Source: Anaerolineaceae bacterium (GTDB lineage Bacteria; Chloroflexota; Anaerolineae; Anaerolineales; Anaerolineaceae). From it: DNA of 8,065 bases. Both the position numbers and the translations under genes were made by a program. Under the pieces are notes generated by a model. It was not told the DNA's origin. It did not search any database and worked only from the letters and a program-made list of their open reading frames with translations. This document shows, one piece after another, positions 1-5,133 of the stretch. The first letter of the stretch is position 1, and each line of letters begins with the position of its first letter. The DNA lies in contig JAQVUC010000041.1 of NCBI GenBank assembly GCA_028699715.1, positions 1-8,065 on the forward strand, in the 5' to 3' direction.

Positions 1-1
1 G

Positions 2-1180
2 AAGTTCCCTGAAGGGGGAACACCTACGATTGAAATGATCCAGGACCTGGTTGAAAAAGTCCTGATCGAAAACGGGCGCGCCAAAGTTGCCAAAGCCTAT
101 ATCCTCTACCGTGATGAGAGAGCCCGCCAGCGGGAAAAACGCGGCGATAGCGACCGCACCCCCTCTGGCAACATCCCCTGGCCCAAACTCTGGCAGGTTT
201 TGGATTGGTCGGTTGCCCATGACGTCCATACCTCGAAAAGCCTGAACGCGAAGATCCAGGAAGGCAAACTGCATGAGATTGCCACGGCTTCAGAGGCTGC
301 CTACAGCGAAGATGTGGAGAATGCCGCCAACCTTATCCTGGATCGGAAACACGAGATCAGGGTGGTCTTTATTGCCGGACCCTCCTCCAGCGGCAAAACC
401 ACTACCACGATCAAAATCGGTGAACGCCTGGCAAAACAGGGTTTCAAACTGATCACGCTCAATATCGATCATTATTTCCATGACCTTGATTTGCACCCCA
501 AGGATGAATTTGGTGATTACGATTTTGAAACCCCGCAAGCTTTGAACATGCCCCTGATCAATCAAAACCTGGTCAATCTGTTTGAAGGCAAAGAAGTGCG
601 CATCCCCTATTACGATTTCAAAACCGGGCGCAGTTTCCCCGATCACACGCCCATGCAGCTGCACGCCAATGAGATCGTTTTGATAGACAGCCTGCACGGT
701 CTCTATCCGGAAATGACCGAAGACATTCCCGATGAATGGAAATTCAAGCTCTACATCGAACCCCTGCTCCAGTTAAAACTGAATAACGGCTGCTACGCCC
801 GATGGACGGATATCCGTCTGATGCGCAGAATGCTTCGGGATGCTTCTCACCGCGCTTACGATCCCACCCAAACCTTGCTGCATTGGCATTATGTCCGCTC
901 CAGCGAACTGCGCCACATCATCCCCTATGTCAACTCTGTCGACACTATCGTCAACAGTGCCATGCCCTACGAATTGCCCTTGTATAAATCCAAGCTTGGC
1001 TCAAGTTTCGCGCGCTGGACAGACGAGTATCGCGATGATCCTTTGCGGACGGATGCCTGGGAGAGGGCGGAGAGAGTCAACCGCATGTTCCAGGAAATCG
1101 AAGCCGTCTCAGATGACAGTTTTGTGCCTGAAGACTCGGTTATCCGTGAATTTATTGGCGGTGGGATCTACAAATACTAA
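2..1180 (+). CDS. ATP-cone / uridine kinase-like nucleoside kinase (5' partial)
   Basis: The frame stays open to the left edge, so the start lies outside the window; the Met at 35 is probably internal. Residue numbers count from that Met. The visible N-terminus (KFPEGGTPTIEMIQDLVEKV, then VAKAYILYRDER) matches the second half of an ATP-cone, the nucleotide-sensing module best known from ribonucleotide reductases and NrdR. A linker of about 75 residues follows. The kinase domain is of the phosphoribulokinase/uridine kinase type: Walker A GPSSSGKT (115-122), NIDHYF (143-148) with the likely catalytic Asp145, a Walker B-like strand EIVLIDSLHG (213-222) and a lid-like RRMLRDASHR (264-273). The stretch from TLLHWHYVR to VNSAMPYELP resembles the C-terminal half of large bacterial uridine kinase-like proteins. 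The expected reaction is phosphorylation of a nucleoside or similar small molecule in the cytoplasm, possibly tuned by ATP/dATP at the cone. The kinase family is well supported; the substrate is not known. It is convergent with the lipoprotein pair, with a 22-nt gap. Confidence 0.85.
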   Translation, partial: KFPEGGTPTIEMIQDLVEKVLIENGRAKVAKAYILYRDERARQREKRGDSDRTPSGNIPWPKLWQVLDWSVAHDVHTSKSLNAKIQEGKLHEIATASEAAYSEDVENAANLILDRKHEIRVVFIAGPSSSGKTTTTIKIGERLAKQGFKLITLNIDHYFHDLDLHPKDEFGDYDFETPQALNMPLINQNLVNLFEGKEVRIPYYDFKTGRSFPDHTPMQLHANEIVLIDSLHGLYPEMTEDIPDEWKFKLYIEPLLQLKLNNGCYARWTDIRLMRRMLRDASHRAYDPTQTLLHWHYVRSSELRHIIPYVNSVDTIVNSAMPYELPLYKSKLGSSFARWTDEYRDDPLRTDAWERAERVNRMFQEIEAVSDDSFVPEDSVIREFIGGGIYKY

Positions 1181-1181
1181 A

Positions 1182-1193
1182 GCTTAATTAAGC
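1182..1193. repeat. 12-bp perfect palindrome between convergent genes
   Basis: GCTTAATTAAGC is a perfect palindrome that fills half of the 22-nt gap between the stop of the nucleoside kinase gene (1180) and the stop of the convergent lipoprotein gene (1203). It has no loop, is AT-rich and has no flanking T-tract, so it is not a convincing intrinsic terminator. It may be fortuitous. Confidence 0.3.
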
Positions 1194-1202
1194 AATAAGA
1201 AT

Positions 1203-1688
1203 CTACCAACAAGGTGATGAGAATTCCTCCACACCCGGAGGGATGGTATTGACTGAATAAAACCAGCCGCAGGCGTCAAAACAGCTCGCCCCAACGTAGC
1301 ATCCTTCACTATCCTTTCGATATTCCATCTCACAATTAAGGTTTTGCCCTTCCTGCGGGCAGGTGAAATTGCGCCAGGTGACATCCGCGCTGGTGAAATA
1401 TGCCCGCGGCCAAATCAGGCGGGCGGTAACCTCGGGCGTGGGCGTAATGGTCGCGGTTGCGGTGGGCGTGGGGGTTGCTGTTTCAGTCGGTGTAGCTGTT
1501 TCAGTGGGGGTGTTAGTTAGAGTTGCCGTGGCAGTCAGTGTGGGAGTGTTTGTATTGGTTGGGGTTGGCGTTTCTGTTGGCAGTTCTGTCGAAGTTGGTG
1601 TAGGTTCAGGAGTGAAAAAAACGCCGCAGGCGCTCGTGCTGAGCAGGAATAAAACCAACAAACTGTGAATCAGAATAACTTTTTTCAT
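1203..1688 (-). CDS. Putative lipoprotein with Thr/Pro-rich linker and Cys-rich C-terminal domain (short paralogue)
   Basis: This 161-residue exported protein has no recognised function. It starts with a lipoprotein-type signal peptide: two lysines, a hydrophobic core, and a putative lipidated Cys21 in the context LLSTSAC. Thr at the -3 position makes this lipobox weaker than that of its neighbour. Residues 27-88 form a Thr/Pro/Ala/Glu linker, presumably an extended spacer away from the membrane. The C-terminal domain (about 90-161) carries six cysteines (110, 119, 130, 136, 140, 160), probably disulphide-bonded outside the cell. Its [16 protein letters not shown] and [12 protein letters not shown] segments align with the end of the upstream gene product, so the two are paralogues. 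It is probably second in a two-gene operon: the gap is 10 nt, and its Shine-Dalgarno AAGGGG (1700-1695) overlaps the preceding stop, which suggests translational coupling. Expression and localisation are predicted from sequence only. Confidence 0.8.
   Translation of the reverse strand: MKKVILIHSLLVLFLLSTSACGVFFTPEPTPTSTELPTETPTPTNTNTPTLTATATLTNTPTETATPTETATPTPTATATITPTPEVTARLIWPRAYFTSADVTWRNFTCPQEGQNLNCEMEYRKDSEGCYVGASCFDACGWFYSVNTIPPGVEEFSSPCW
1477..1512. repeat. Two-copy 18-bp tandem repeat within the Thr/Pro linker
   Basis: Units at 1477-1494 and 1495-1512 agree at 15 of 18 positions, and both begin GCTGTTTCAGT. On the coding (minus) strand they encode a doubled TPTETA hexapeptide in the linker of the short lipoprotein. 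Similar but more decayed units flank them. The pattern fits linker growth by replication slippage. Confidence 0.6.
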
Positions 1689-1694
1689 TGTTTA

Positions 1695-1700
1695 CCCCTT
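1695..1700 (-). promoter_or_regulatory. Ribosome binding site overlapping the upstream stop codon
   Basis: On the minus strand AAGGGG lies 6 nt before the ATG at 1688. Its two A's are the last two bases of the TAA stop (1701-1699) of the longer lipoprotein gene. This fixes the start of the short paralogue and suggests that the two genes are translated in a coupled way from one message. Confidence 0.65.
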
Positions 1701-2382
1701 ACGGACAAGGAACAGTAAAACCTTCAAAATTACCAGTGTCGGGAATGTTGTCATAGGAATAGACCACATTACCGTCATCATCGTAGCAAGTCATCGCCGA
1801 GTAGCATTTCCCATCGTAAATGCGATATTCAGCCTCGCAATTATCGTAGGTCAAATAAGTTTCATCCAGCTTGGTTTCCACCACTTCTTCGTAAAAGGGA
1901 TATTGCCTTTCCGGATCAGCAAAAAAGGTGACCTTGTATTCTTTTTTGCCTTTGAAGAGTTCTTCGCTGTAGCAGCGGAGGTCCTGGGGATAGGTCTGAT
2001 CCAGAGGGCAAGTGAGCGGGTAGGTTTTGCCTTCCAAGTCATCCACAATGGCATAAATGGTGTCATCGACATAAGCGTTCATGAAGTAAAAGTAGGTTAT
2101 GTCTTCAAAGGTCCAGGCTTGGTAAAACTTGAACAAGTTGCTAAAACCGGGGTGCGGAGTCACTGTTGCGGTCGGTACCAGCGTTTGCGTGGCAGTTGCT
2201 GTTGGAGGAATTGCGGTATTGGTTGCCGTTGCAGTAGGGACCGGGGTTTCGGTAGCTGGGAGGGCCGTGTTGGTTAGGGTAGGTAGTGGAGGTTCAGTTG
2301 TTTCCAGCTCAGCGACAGGAGCACAAGCCCCCAGCAAGAGCAGAAATACGATCAGCAAGATCAGTTTCTTTTCTCGTAGCAT
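1699..2382 (-). CDS. Putative lipoprotein with Thr/Pro-rich linker and Cys-rich C-terminal domain (long paralogue)
   Basis: This 227-residue predicted lipoprotein has no recognised function. The signal peptide has a Lys-rich start, an unbroken Leu/Ile/Val/Phe core and a good lipobox LLGAC, with Cys20 as the lipidation site. A Thr/Pro/Ala linker covers about 29-77. The extracellular part (about 78-227) is rich in Tyr, Asp and Glu and holds six cysteines (125, 137, 182, 193, 199, 226). Its last 50 residues (CEAEYR, GKCYSAMTCYDDDG, YSYDNIP, F, PC) match the end of the neighbouring 161-residue lipoprotein. The section at about 80-175 is mostly absent there, although a CPLDQTYPQDLRC segment may correspond to [10 protein letters not shown] in the short protein. 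The ATG at 2382 follows a GAGG ribosome binding site by 9 nt; an ATG 7 nt further upstream is out of frame. It is probably the first gene of a two-gene minus-strand operon. A role in cell-surface binding or sensing is only a guess. Confidence 0.82.
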   Translation of the reverse strand: MLREKKLILLIVFLLLLGACAPVAELETTEPPLPTLTNTALPATETPVPTATATNTAIPPTATATQTLVPTATVTPHPGFSNLFKFYQAWTFEDITYFYFMNAYVDDTIYAIVDDLEGKTYPLTCPLDQTYPQDLRCYSEELFKGKKEYKVTFFADPERQYPFYEEVVETKLDETYLTYDNCEAEYRIYDGKCYSAMTCYDDDGNVVYSYDNIPDTGNFEGFTVPCP

Positions 2383-2410
2383 CTTTCATAACCTCACATT
2401 TTCTGCGTTG

Positions 2411-2416
2411 ATTGTA
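2411..2416 (-). promoter_or_regulatory. Possible -10 box for the lipoprotein operon
   Basis: On the minus strand TACAAT (2416-2411) matches the sigma-70 -10 consensus at 5 of 6 positions and lies about 28 nt upstream of the ATG at 2382, leaving room for a short leader with the GAGG site. At a 17-nt spacing the -35 region reads AGTCAA, a poor match, so this is a weak call. Confidence 0.3.
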
Positions 2417-2532
2417 CTCCCAATACTGCCGCGTTGACTTTTTCAATCAGAAAGTAAGTTGCTGATGTTTAGCAATAAATTGAAAAATTTCAGCCAAAAC
2501 AAGCCCACCTGTAAGGAAATAGGAAAGGCATT

Positions 2533-2538
2533 TATAAT
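2533..2538 (+). promoter_or_regulatory. Perfect TATAAT -10 box placed for a leaderless transcript
   Basis: TATAAT ends 6 nt before the ATG at 2545, so transcription would be expected to begin at or next to the A of the start codon. No Shine-Dalgarno is correctly spaced: the nearest purine-rich run, AGGAAAGG at 2521-2528, is 16 nt away and lies upstream of the -10 box. No clear -35 is present (best CTGTAA at an 18-nt spacing). Both facts favour a leaderless message for the ROK-like gene. Confidence 0.6.
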
Positions 2539-2544
2539 CAAGTT

Positions 2545-3537
2545 ATGTTCCGCACTACAAATGGCACCCAACAGTCGAGTGGAAACCACATCCTGGGCAT
2601 CAATGTCGACAGCGAACGTGTCCTCATCGTTTATGGCAGTCCCTCCGGCATGATCAGTGAGAAATTGGCGTTTCTTTCCCCGGTCAATGAAAGTTTTCAA
2701 TATATGCTTTCCGAAATCTGCAGCCAGGCAGACAAATTGCTGATGATCACCAAAGCGCAGCGTTTGCCCTTGCCGGACACAGTTTCGGTATCGGTCTGTG
2801 GAAATTATGACACTCAAACAAATATCCTGACATCCGCGGCCGATTTTCCGCAGTGGAAAAACGAATCCCTGCGCTCACAGTTAGGTTTACGTTTCAACTT
2901 GCCAGTTTATGTGGAATGCAAAGCCTATGCCGGCCTAATGGCAGAGCTCCTCTTTGGTGATTTTAACAACCGAAACAGGGTGCTGTATATCAACTTCTCC
3001 CCCCGTATCAGGGTCAGCGTCTTAACCGGAAGTCAGCTTTACAACAACACTAGCGGCAACACCGGAGCTTTTGGAAACGTGCAATTGCGGGATGAAAGCC
3101 TTTTGGATAAGAACCAATTCAAGTCTTTAAATGACCTTGCCAGTGGAAAAGGCCTGGTGAAATTTGCCAAATCCCTCTATCCCCAGCATTGGGATGAGGG
3201 ACTCCACCAGCAAAGTCTCATCCAATGCGCGCTTGATCAGGACCCCTACGCGCTCGAAGTTGTGGAAAAGGCAGCCGCTATATTTGGGCGGGAGTTGGAA
3301 AGCCTGACCCACGTGCTCAGACCTGAAACGCTGATCATCGGCTGGCCTTTCCACCTCCTGGGCGATCTGTGGCTCAAACCGATGACAGACTCTCTCAGCC
3401 TGGCGACAGGCTTGGGGCAAGGGCAATTACCTGAGATCATCTCCTCCGGCTTAAACAACCGCCAACCCGAATTGGAAGCGCTCGCTCCAGCCATCTTCTC
3501 CCTACGCGGGCAAACCAATAACTCCAATAACAAGTAA
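2545..3537 (+). CDS. Degenerate ROK-family protein (probable pseudokinase, no HTH)
   Basis: The 330 residues follow the ROK (repressor/ORF/sugar kinase) layout from end to end. A phosphate-loop strand HILGINVDSERV (15-26) stands where LGIDxGGT is usual. Then come a TSAADFPQWKNESLR segment (96-110), LNLP-like PVYVECKAYAG (120-130), a second phosphate region (about 146-160), TSGNTGAFGN (169-178) and a C-terminal RPETLIIGW (259-267). Signature residues are lost. The END motif with the catalytic Asp reads ECK (124-126), the GTGIG loop reads SPRIR, the sugar-binding ExGH reads AFGN, and the Cys-rich zinc motif is absent. The protein is therefore unlikely to phosphorylate sugar. There is no N-terminal HTH, and an in-frame TAA at 2512 leaves no room for one, so it is not a standard ROK repressor either. 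It may bind a ligand or a partner; its role is unknown. The ATG at 2545 is the first in-frame start and appears leaderless. The frame is intact, so it is not a pseudogene by disruption. Confidence 0.75.
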   Translation: MFRTTNGTQQSSGNHILGINVDSERVLIVYGSPSGMISEKLAFLSPVNESFQYMLSEICSQADKLLMITKAQRLPLPDTVSVSVCGNYDTQTNILTSAADFPQWKNESLRSQLGLRFNLPVYVECKAYAGLMAELLFGDFNNRNRVLYINFSPRIRVSVLTGSQLYNNTSGNTGAFGNVQLRDESLLDKNQFKSLNDLASGKGLVKFAKSLYPQHWDEGLHQQSLIQCALDQDPYALEVVEKAAAIFGRELESLTHVLRPETLIIGWPFHLLGDLWLKPMTDSLSLATGLGQGQLPEIISSGLNNRQPELEALAPAIFSLRGQTNNSNNK

Positions 3538-3553
3538 GTCCAAGATTAGCTTT

Positions 3554-3575
3554 AACAAAACGCATAGATTTTGTT
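3554..3575 (+). repeat. Weak AT-rich hairpin after the ROK-like gene
   Basis: AACAAAA (3554-3560) and TTTTGTT (3569-3575) can form a 7-bp stem around an 8-nt loop; one more G-U and one A-U pair would extend it. The sequence downstream is only moderately T-rich. It could act as a weak terminator for the ROK-like gene or as structure in the hsp20 upstream region. The low GC makes either role doubtful. Confidence 0.25.
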
Positions 3576-3598
3576 GATTTCTTTCTAACAATTATCCC

Positions 3599-3627
3599 CT
3601 AGATTAAAGATACAAAGCTAGATTAAA
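3599..3627 (+). repeat. Direct repeat CTAGATTAAA in the hsp20 upstream region
   Basis: Two identical 10-bp copies (3599-3608 and 3618-3627) start 19 bp apart, close to two helical turns. The second copy abuts the AAGGAGG ribosome binding site at 3628-3634. They could be operator half-sites for a heat-shock regulator, or part of the promoter. No CIRCE inverted repeat is present. This is a positional inference only. Confidence 0.4.
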
Positions 3628-3634
3628 AAGGAGG
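3628..3634 (+). promoter_or_regulatory. Strong ribosome binding site for hsp20
   Basis: AAGGAGG lies 5 nt before the ATG at 3640 and is a near-perfect anti-16S match. It fixes the start and contrasts with the ROK-like gene just upstream, which has none. Confidence 0.8.
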
Positions 3635-3639
3635 CAGCT

Positions 3640-4098
3640 ATGGCTTATATGATTAGACGTACACCCTATTGGAGAAACCAATACAATTTGGACCGAGTGA
3701 TGAACCGCTTTATGGATTTTGAGTCTGAACCTTTACCTTCCGGTTTTCCGCTGGATGTGATTGAAAGTGACACGGAATACGTGGTCAAGGCAAGTGTGGC
3801 CGGTTTTGATCCGGAAAAGATTGAAATCACCTACGATGACAACACCCTTTCCATCCAAGGCGAAATCGAAGAAGAAAACAAGGATTCCGAAGAAGGCAAA
3901 TATCACATCCGTGAGCGCAGCTACGGTAGTTTCTATCGAAGCATCACCATGCCTGGTGTGATCGATCCTGAGCAAATCTCAGCGGATACAGAAAATGGTA
4001 TTTTGGTCATTCATCTGCCCAAAAAACCAGAAACTCAACCCAAGAAAATCAGTGTAAACGTCAAAACACCAAAAACGGTGATTGAAAATCAAGAATAA
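3640..4098 (+). CDS. Hsp20/alpha-crystallin family small heat shock protein
   Basis: This is a 152-residue ATP-independent holdase that binds unfolding proteins in the cytoplasm until ATP-dependent chaperones can refold them. A short N-terminal arm (about 1-35) is followed by the alpha-crystallin domain (about 36-130). The domain starts at PLDVIESDTEYVVKASVAGF, contains ERSYGSFYRSITMP (92-105), and ends with the family hallmark ENGILVIHLPK (117-127). The tail has an IXI-like ISV at 137-139, the type of motif that links dimers into larger oligomers. Length and layout are typical of bacterial class A-like members. It has its own strong ribosome binding site, a direct repeat upstream and an intrinsic terminator downstream, so it is probably a single-gene unit. 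Heat or stress induction is expected for the family; the specific regulator cannot be read from the sequence. Confidence 0.95.
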   Translation: MAYMIRRTPYWRNQYNLDRVMNRFMDFESEPLPSGFPLDVIESDTEYVVKASVAGFDPEKIEITYDDNTLSIQGEIEEENKDSEEGKYHIRERSYGSFYRSITMPGVIDPEQISADTENGILVIHLPKKPETQPKKISVNVKTPKTVIENQE

Positions 4099-4114
4099 CA
4101 AAGTGATGTTTTAG

Positions 4115-4149
4115 AAAGACACCCCATCAAAATTGGATGGGGTGTTTTT
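4115..4149 (+). terminator. Rho-independent terminator of hsp20
   Basis: ACACCCCATC (4119-4128) pairs perfectly with GATGGGGTGT (4136-4145) across a 7-nt loop, giving a 10-bp GC-rich stem followed by a run of five T's (4145-4149). It begins about 16 nt after the hsp20 stop and separates that gene from ppk2. Confidence 0.92.
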
Positions 4150-4258
4150 CATATGGAAAGGCCTATCTCTTTTTTATTGTTCCAGCCAGTTCTTGCTTTT
4201 TTATCCTGAAAAACCGCAAAGTTGGGTATTCCAGTCAAAATCCTGCCGATAAACACAC

Positions 4259-4264
4259 TATAAT
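4259..4264 (+). promoter_or_regulatory. Probable -10 box for the ppk2-pfkB pair
   Basis: A perfect TATAAT lies 26 nt upstream of the ATG at 4291, leaving a short leader that includes the ribosome binding site. No good -35 is seen at 16-18 nt. Its position downstream of the hsp20 terminator supports an independent promoter here. Confidence 0.5.
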
Positions 4265-4277
4265 TAGGCAAAGCATA

Positions 4278-4287
4278 GGAAGGAGAG
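4278..4287 (+). promoter_or_regulatory. Ribosome binding site for ppk2
   Basis: GGAAGGAGAG contains AGGAG 5 nt before the ATG at 4291 and fixes that start. It excludes an overlapping frame that begins inside the hsp20 terminator. Confidence 0.8.
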
Positions 4288-4290
4288 ATA

Positions 4291-5133
4291 ATGAAACACA
4301 AAAAATATCTGGTTCAACCTGGAGAAAAAATCAAGATCAAGGACTTTGACCCGAATGACTCCAGCGAGTTTGAGGGCAACAAAAAAGATGGCAAGGAAGC
4401 AATCCTAAAAGTAAACAAAGAAATTGAAAAACTTCAGGAACTTATGTATGCCGAAGGCAAACAACGCCTTCTGGTTGTGCTGCAGGCAATGGATACAGGC
4501 GGCAAAGACGGTGTGATTCGCAAGGTTTTTGAGGGCGTGAATCCCCAGGGTGTTCGGGTTGCCCCCTTTAAGACCCCCTCACCTTTGGAACTTTCCCACG
4601 ATTACCTCTGGCGTATTCACCAGCAAACACCCAAGAAGGGAGAAATTGTCATCTTCAACCGCTCCCATTACGAGGATGTTCTCCCGGTCCGTGTGCTCAA
4701 CCTGATGCCGGAAGAAGTTTGGTCCAAACGCTATCATCATATCAACGAATTTGAACGGCTGCTGGTTGACGAAGGCACGGTGATCCTCAAGTTTTATCTC
4801 AACATCGACCTGGAAGAACAGGCCGGACGTTTCCTCGCCCGCCTGGAAGAACCAGACAAAAACTGGAAGTTCAACCCAGGTGACCTGGAAGACCGCAAGC
4901 TTTGGGACGCCTACATGGAAGCCTACCAAGATATGTTAAACAAAACCAGCACCAAATGGGCTCCCTGGTATGTCATTCCCAGCAACAAAAAATGGTACCG
5001 TAACCTTTTGATTGCCAACATTGTTCGGGATACCTTGGTAGACATGGAGATGGAATTCCCAGCCCCACCGCCTGATCTGGAAAAATACCATCAGCAAGTC
5101 TTGGAATTAGTCCGTTCCCACGAGAAAGAATAA
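4291..5133 (+). CDS. ppk2: PPK2-family polyphosphate kinase (polyphosphate:nucleotide phosphotransferase, class III-like)
   Basis: The 280-residue product transfers phosphate from inorganic polyphosphate to nucleoside mono- or diphosphates, regenerating ADP/ATP in the cytoplasm. Seen in the sequence: Walker A AMDTGGKDG (66-74) after the strand RLLVVLQ; the conserved VRVAPFKTPSPLELSHDYLWRIH (88-110); a Walker B region IVIFNRSHYEDVLPVRV (119-135); and a lid-like segment RFLARLEEPDKNWKFNPGDLEDR (180-202). WAPWYVIPSNKKWYRNL (223-239) is the typical C-terminal signature. The RSHYEDV wording is what I associate with class III single-domain PPK2, which can act on both AMP and ADP; the class is an inference from memory of the family. 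The length fits a single-domain PPK2. It is preceded by a TATAAT box and a good ribosome binding site. The PfkB gene starts directly after its stop codon, so the two are probably co-transcribed. Confidence 0.93.
   Translation: MKHKKYLVQPGEKIKIKDFDPNDSSEFEGNKKDGKEAILKVNKEIEKLQELMYAEGKQRLLVVLQAMDTGGKDGVIRKVFEGVNPQGVRVAPFKTPSPLELSHDYLWRIHQQTPKKGEIVIFNRSHYEDVLPVRVLNLMPEEVWSKRYHHINEFERLLVDEGTVILKFYLNIDLEEQAGRFLARLEEPDKNWKFNPGDLEDRKLWDAYMEAYQDMLNKTSTKWAPWYVIPSNKKWYRNLLIANIVRDTLVDMEMEFPAPPPDLEKYHQQVLELVRSHEKE

Noticed and set aside
1363..1668. 101-codon plus-strand frame rich in Val and Gly (VGVAVSVGV type)
   Set aside because: It is the antisense shadow of the Thr/Pro linker: ACN/CCN codons read backwards give GTN/GGN, which lack stops. 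The minus-strand frame has a signal peptide, a Shine-Dalgarno and a paralogue.
2129..2437. 102-codon plus-strand frame opposite the long lipoprotein
   Set aside because: This has the same antisense Val/Gly artefact and no independent ribosome binding site or family match.
2512..2544. Possible upstream extension of the ROK-like protein that could hold an HTH
   Set aside because: An in-frame TAA at 2512-2514 limits any extension to ten codons, none of them a good start, so no HTH can be encoded there.
2443..2817. 124-codon minus-strand frame over the start of the ROK-like gene
   Set aside because: It is the complementary frame of a gene with clear family resemblance, and it would cross the TATAAT promoter. 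No motif or ribosome binding site was found.
4137..4349. 70-codon plus-strand frame starting near the hsp20 terminator
   Set aside because: It begins in the terminator stem, overlaps the ppk2 start in another frame, has no Shine-Dalgarno and has an unremarkable composition.
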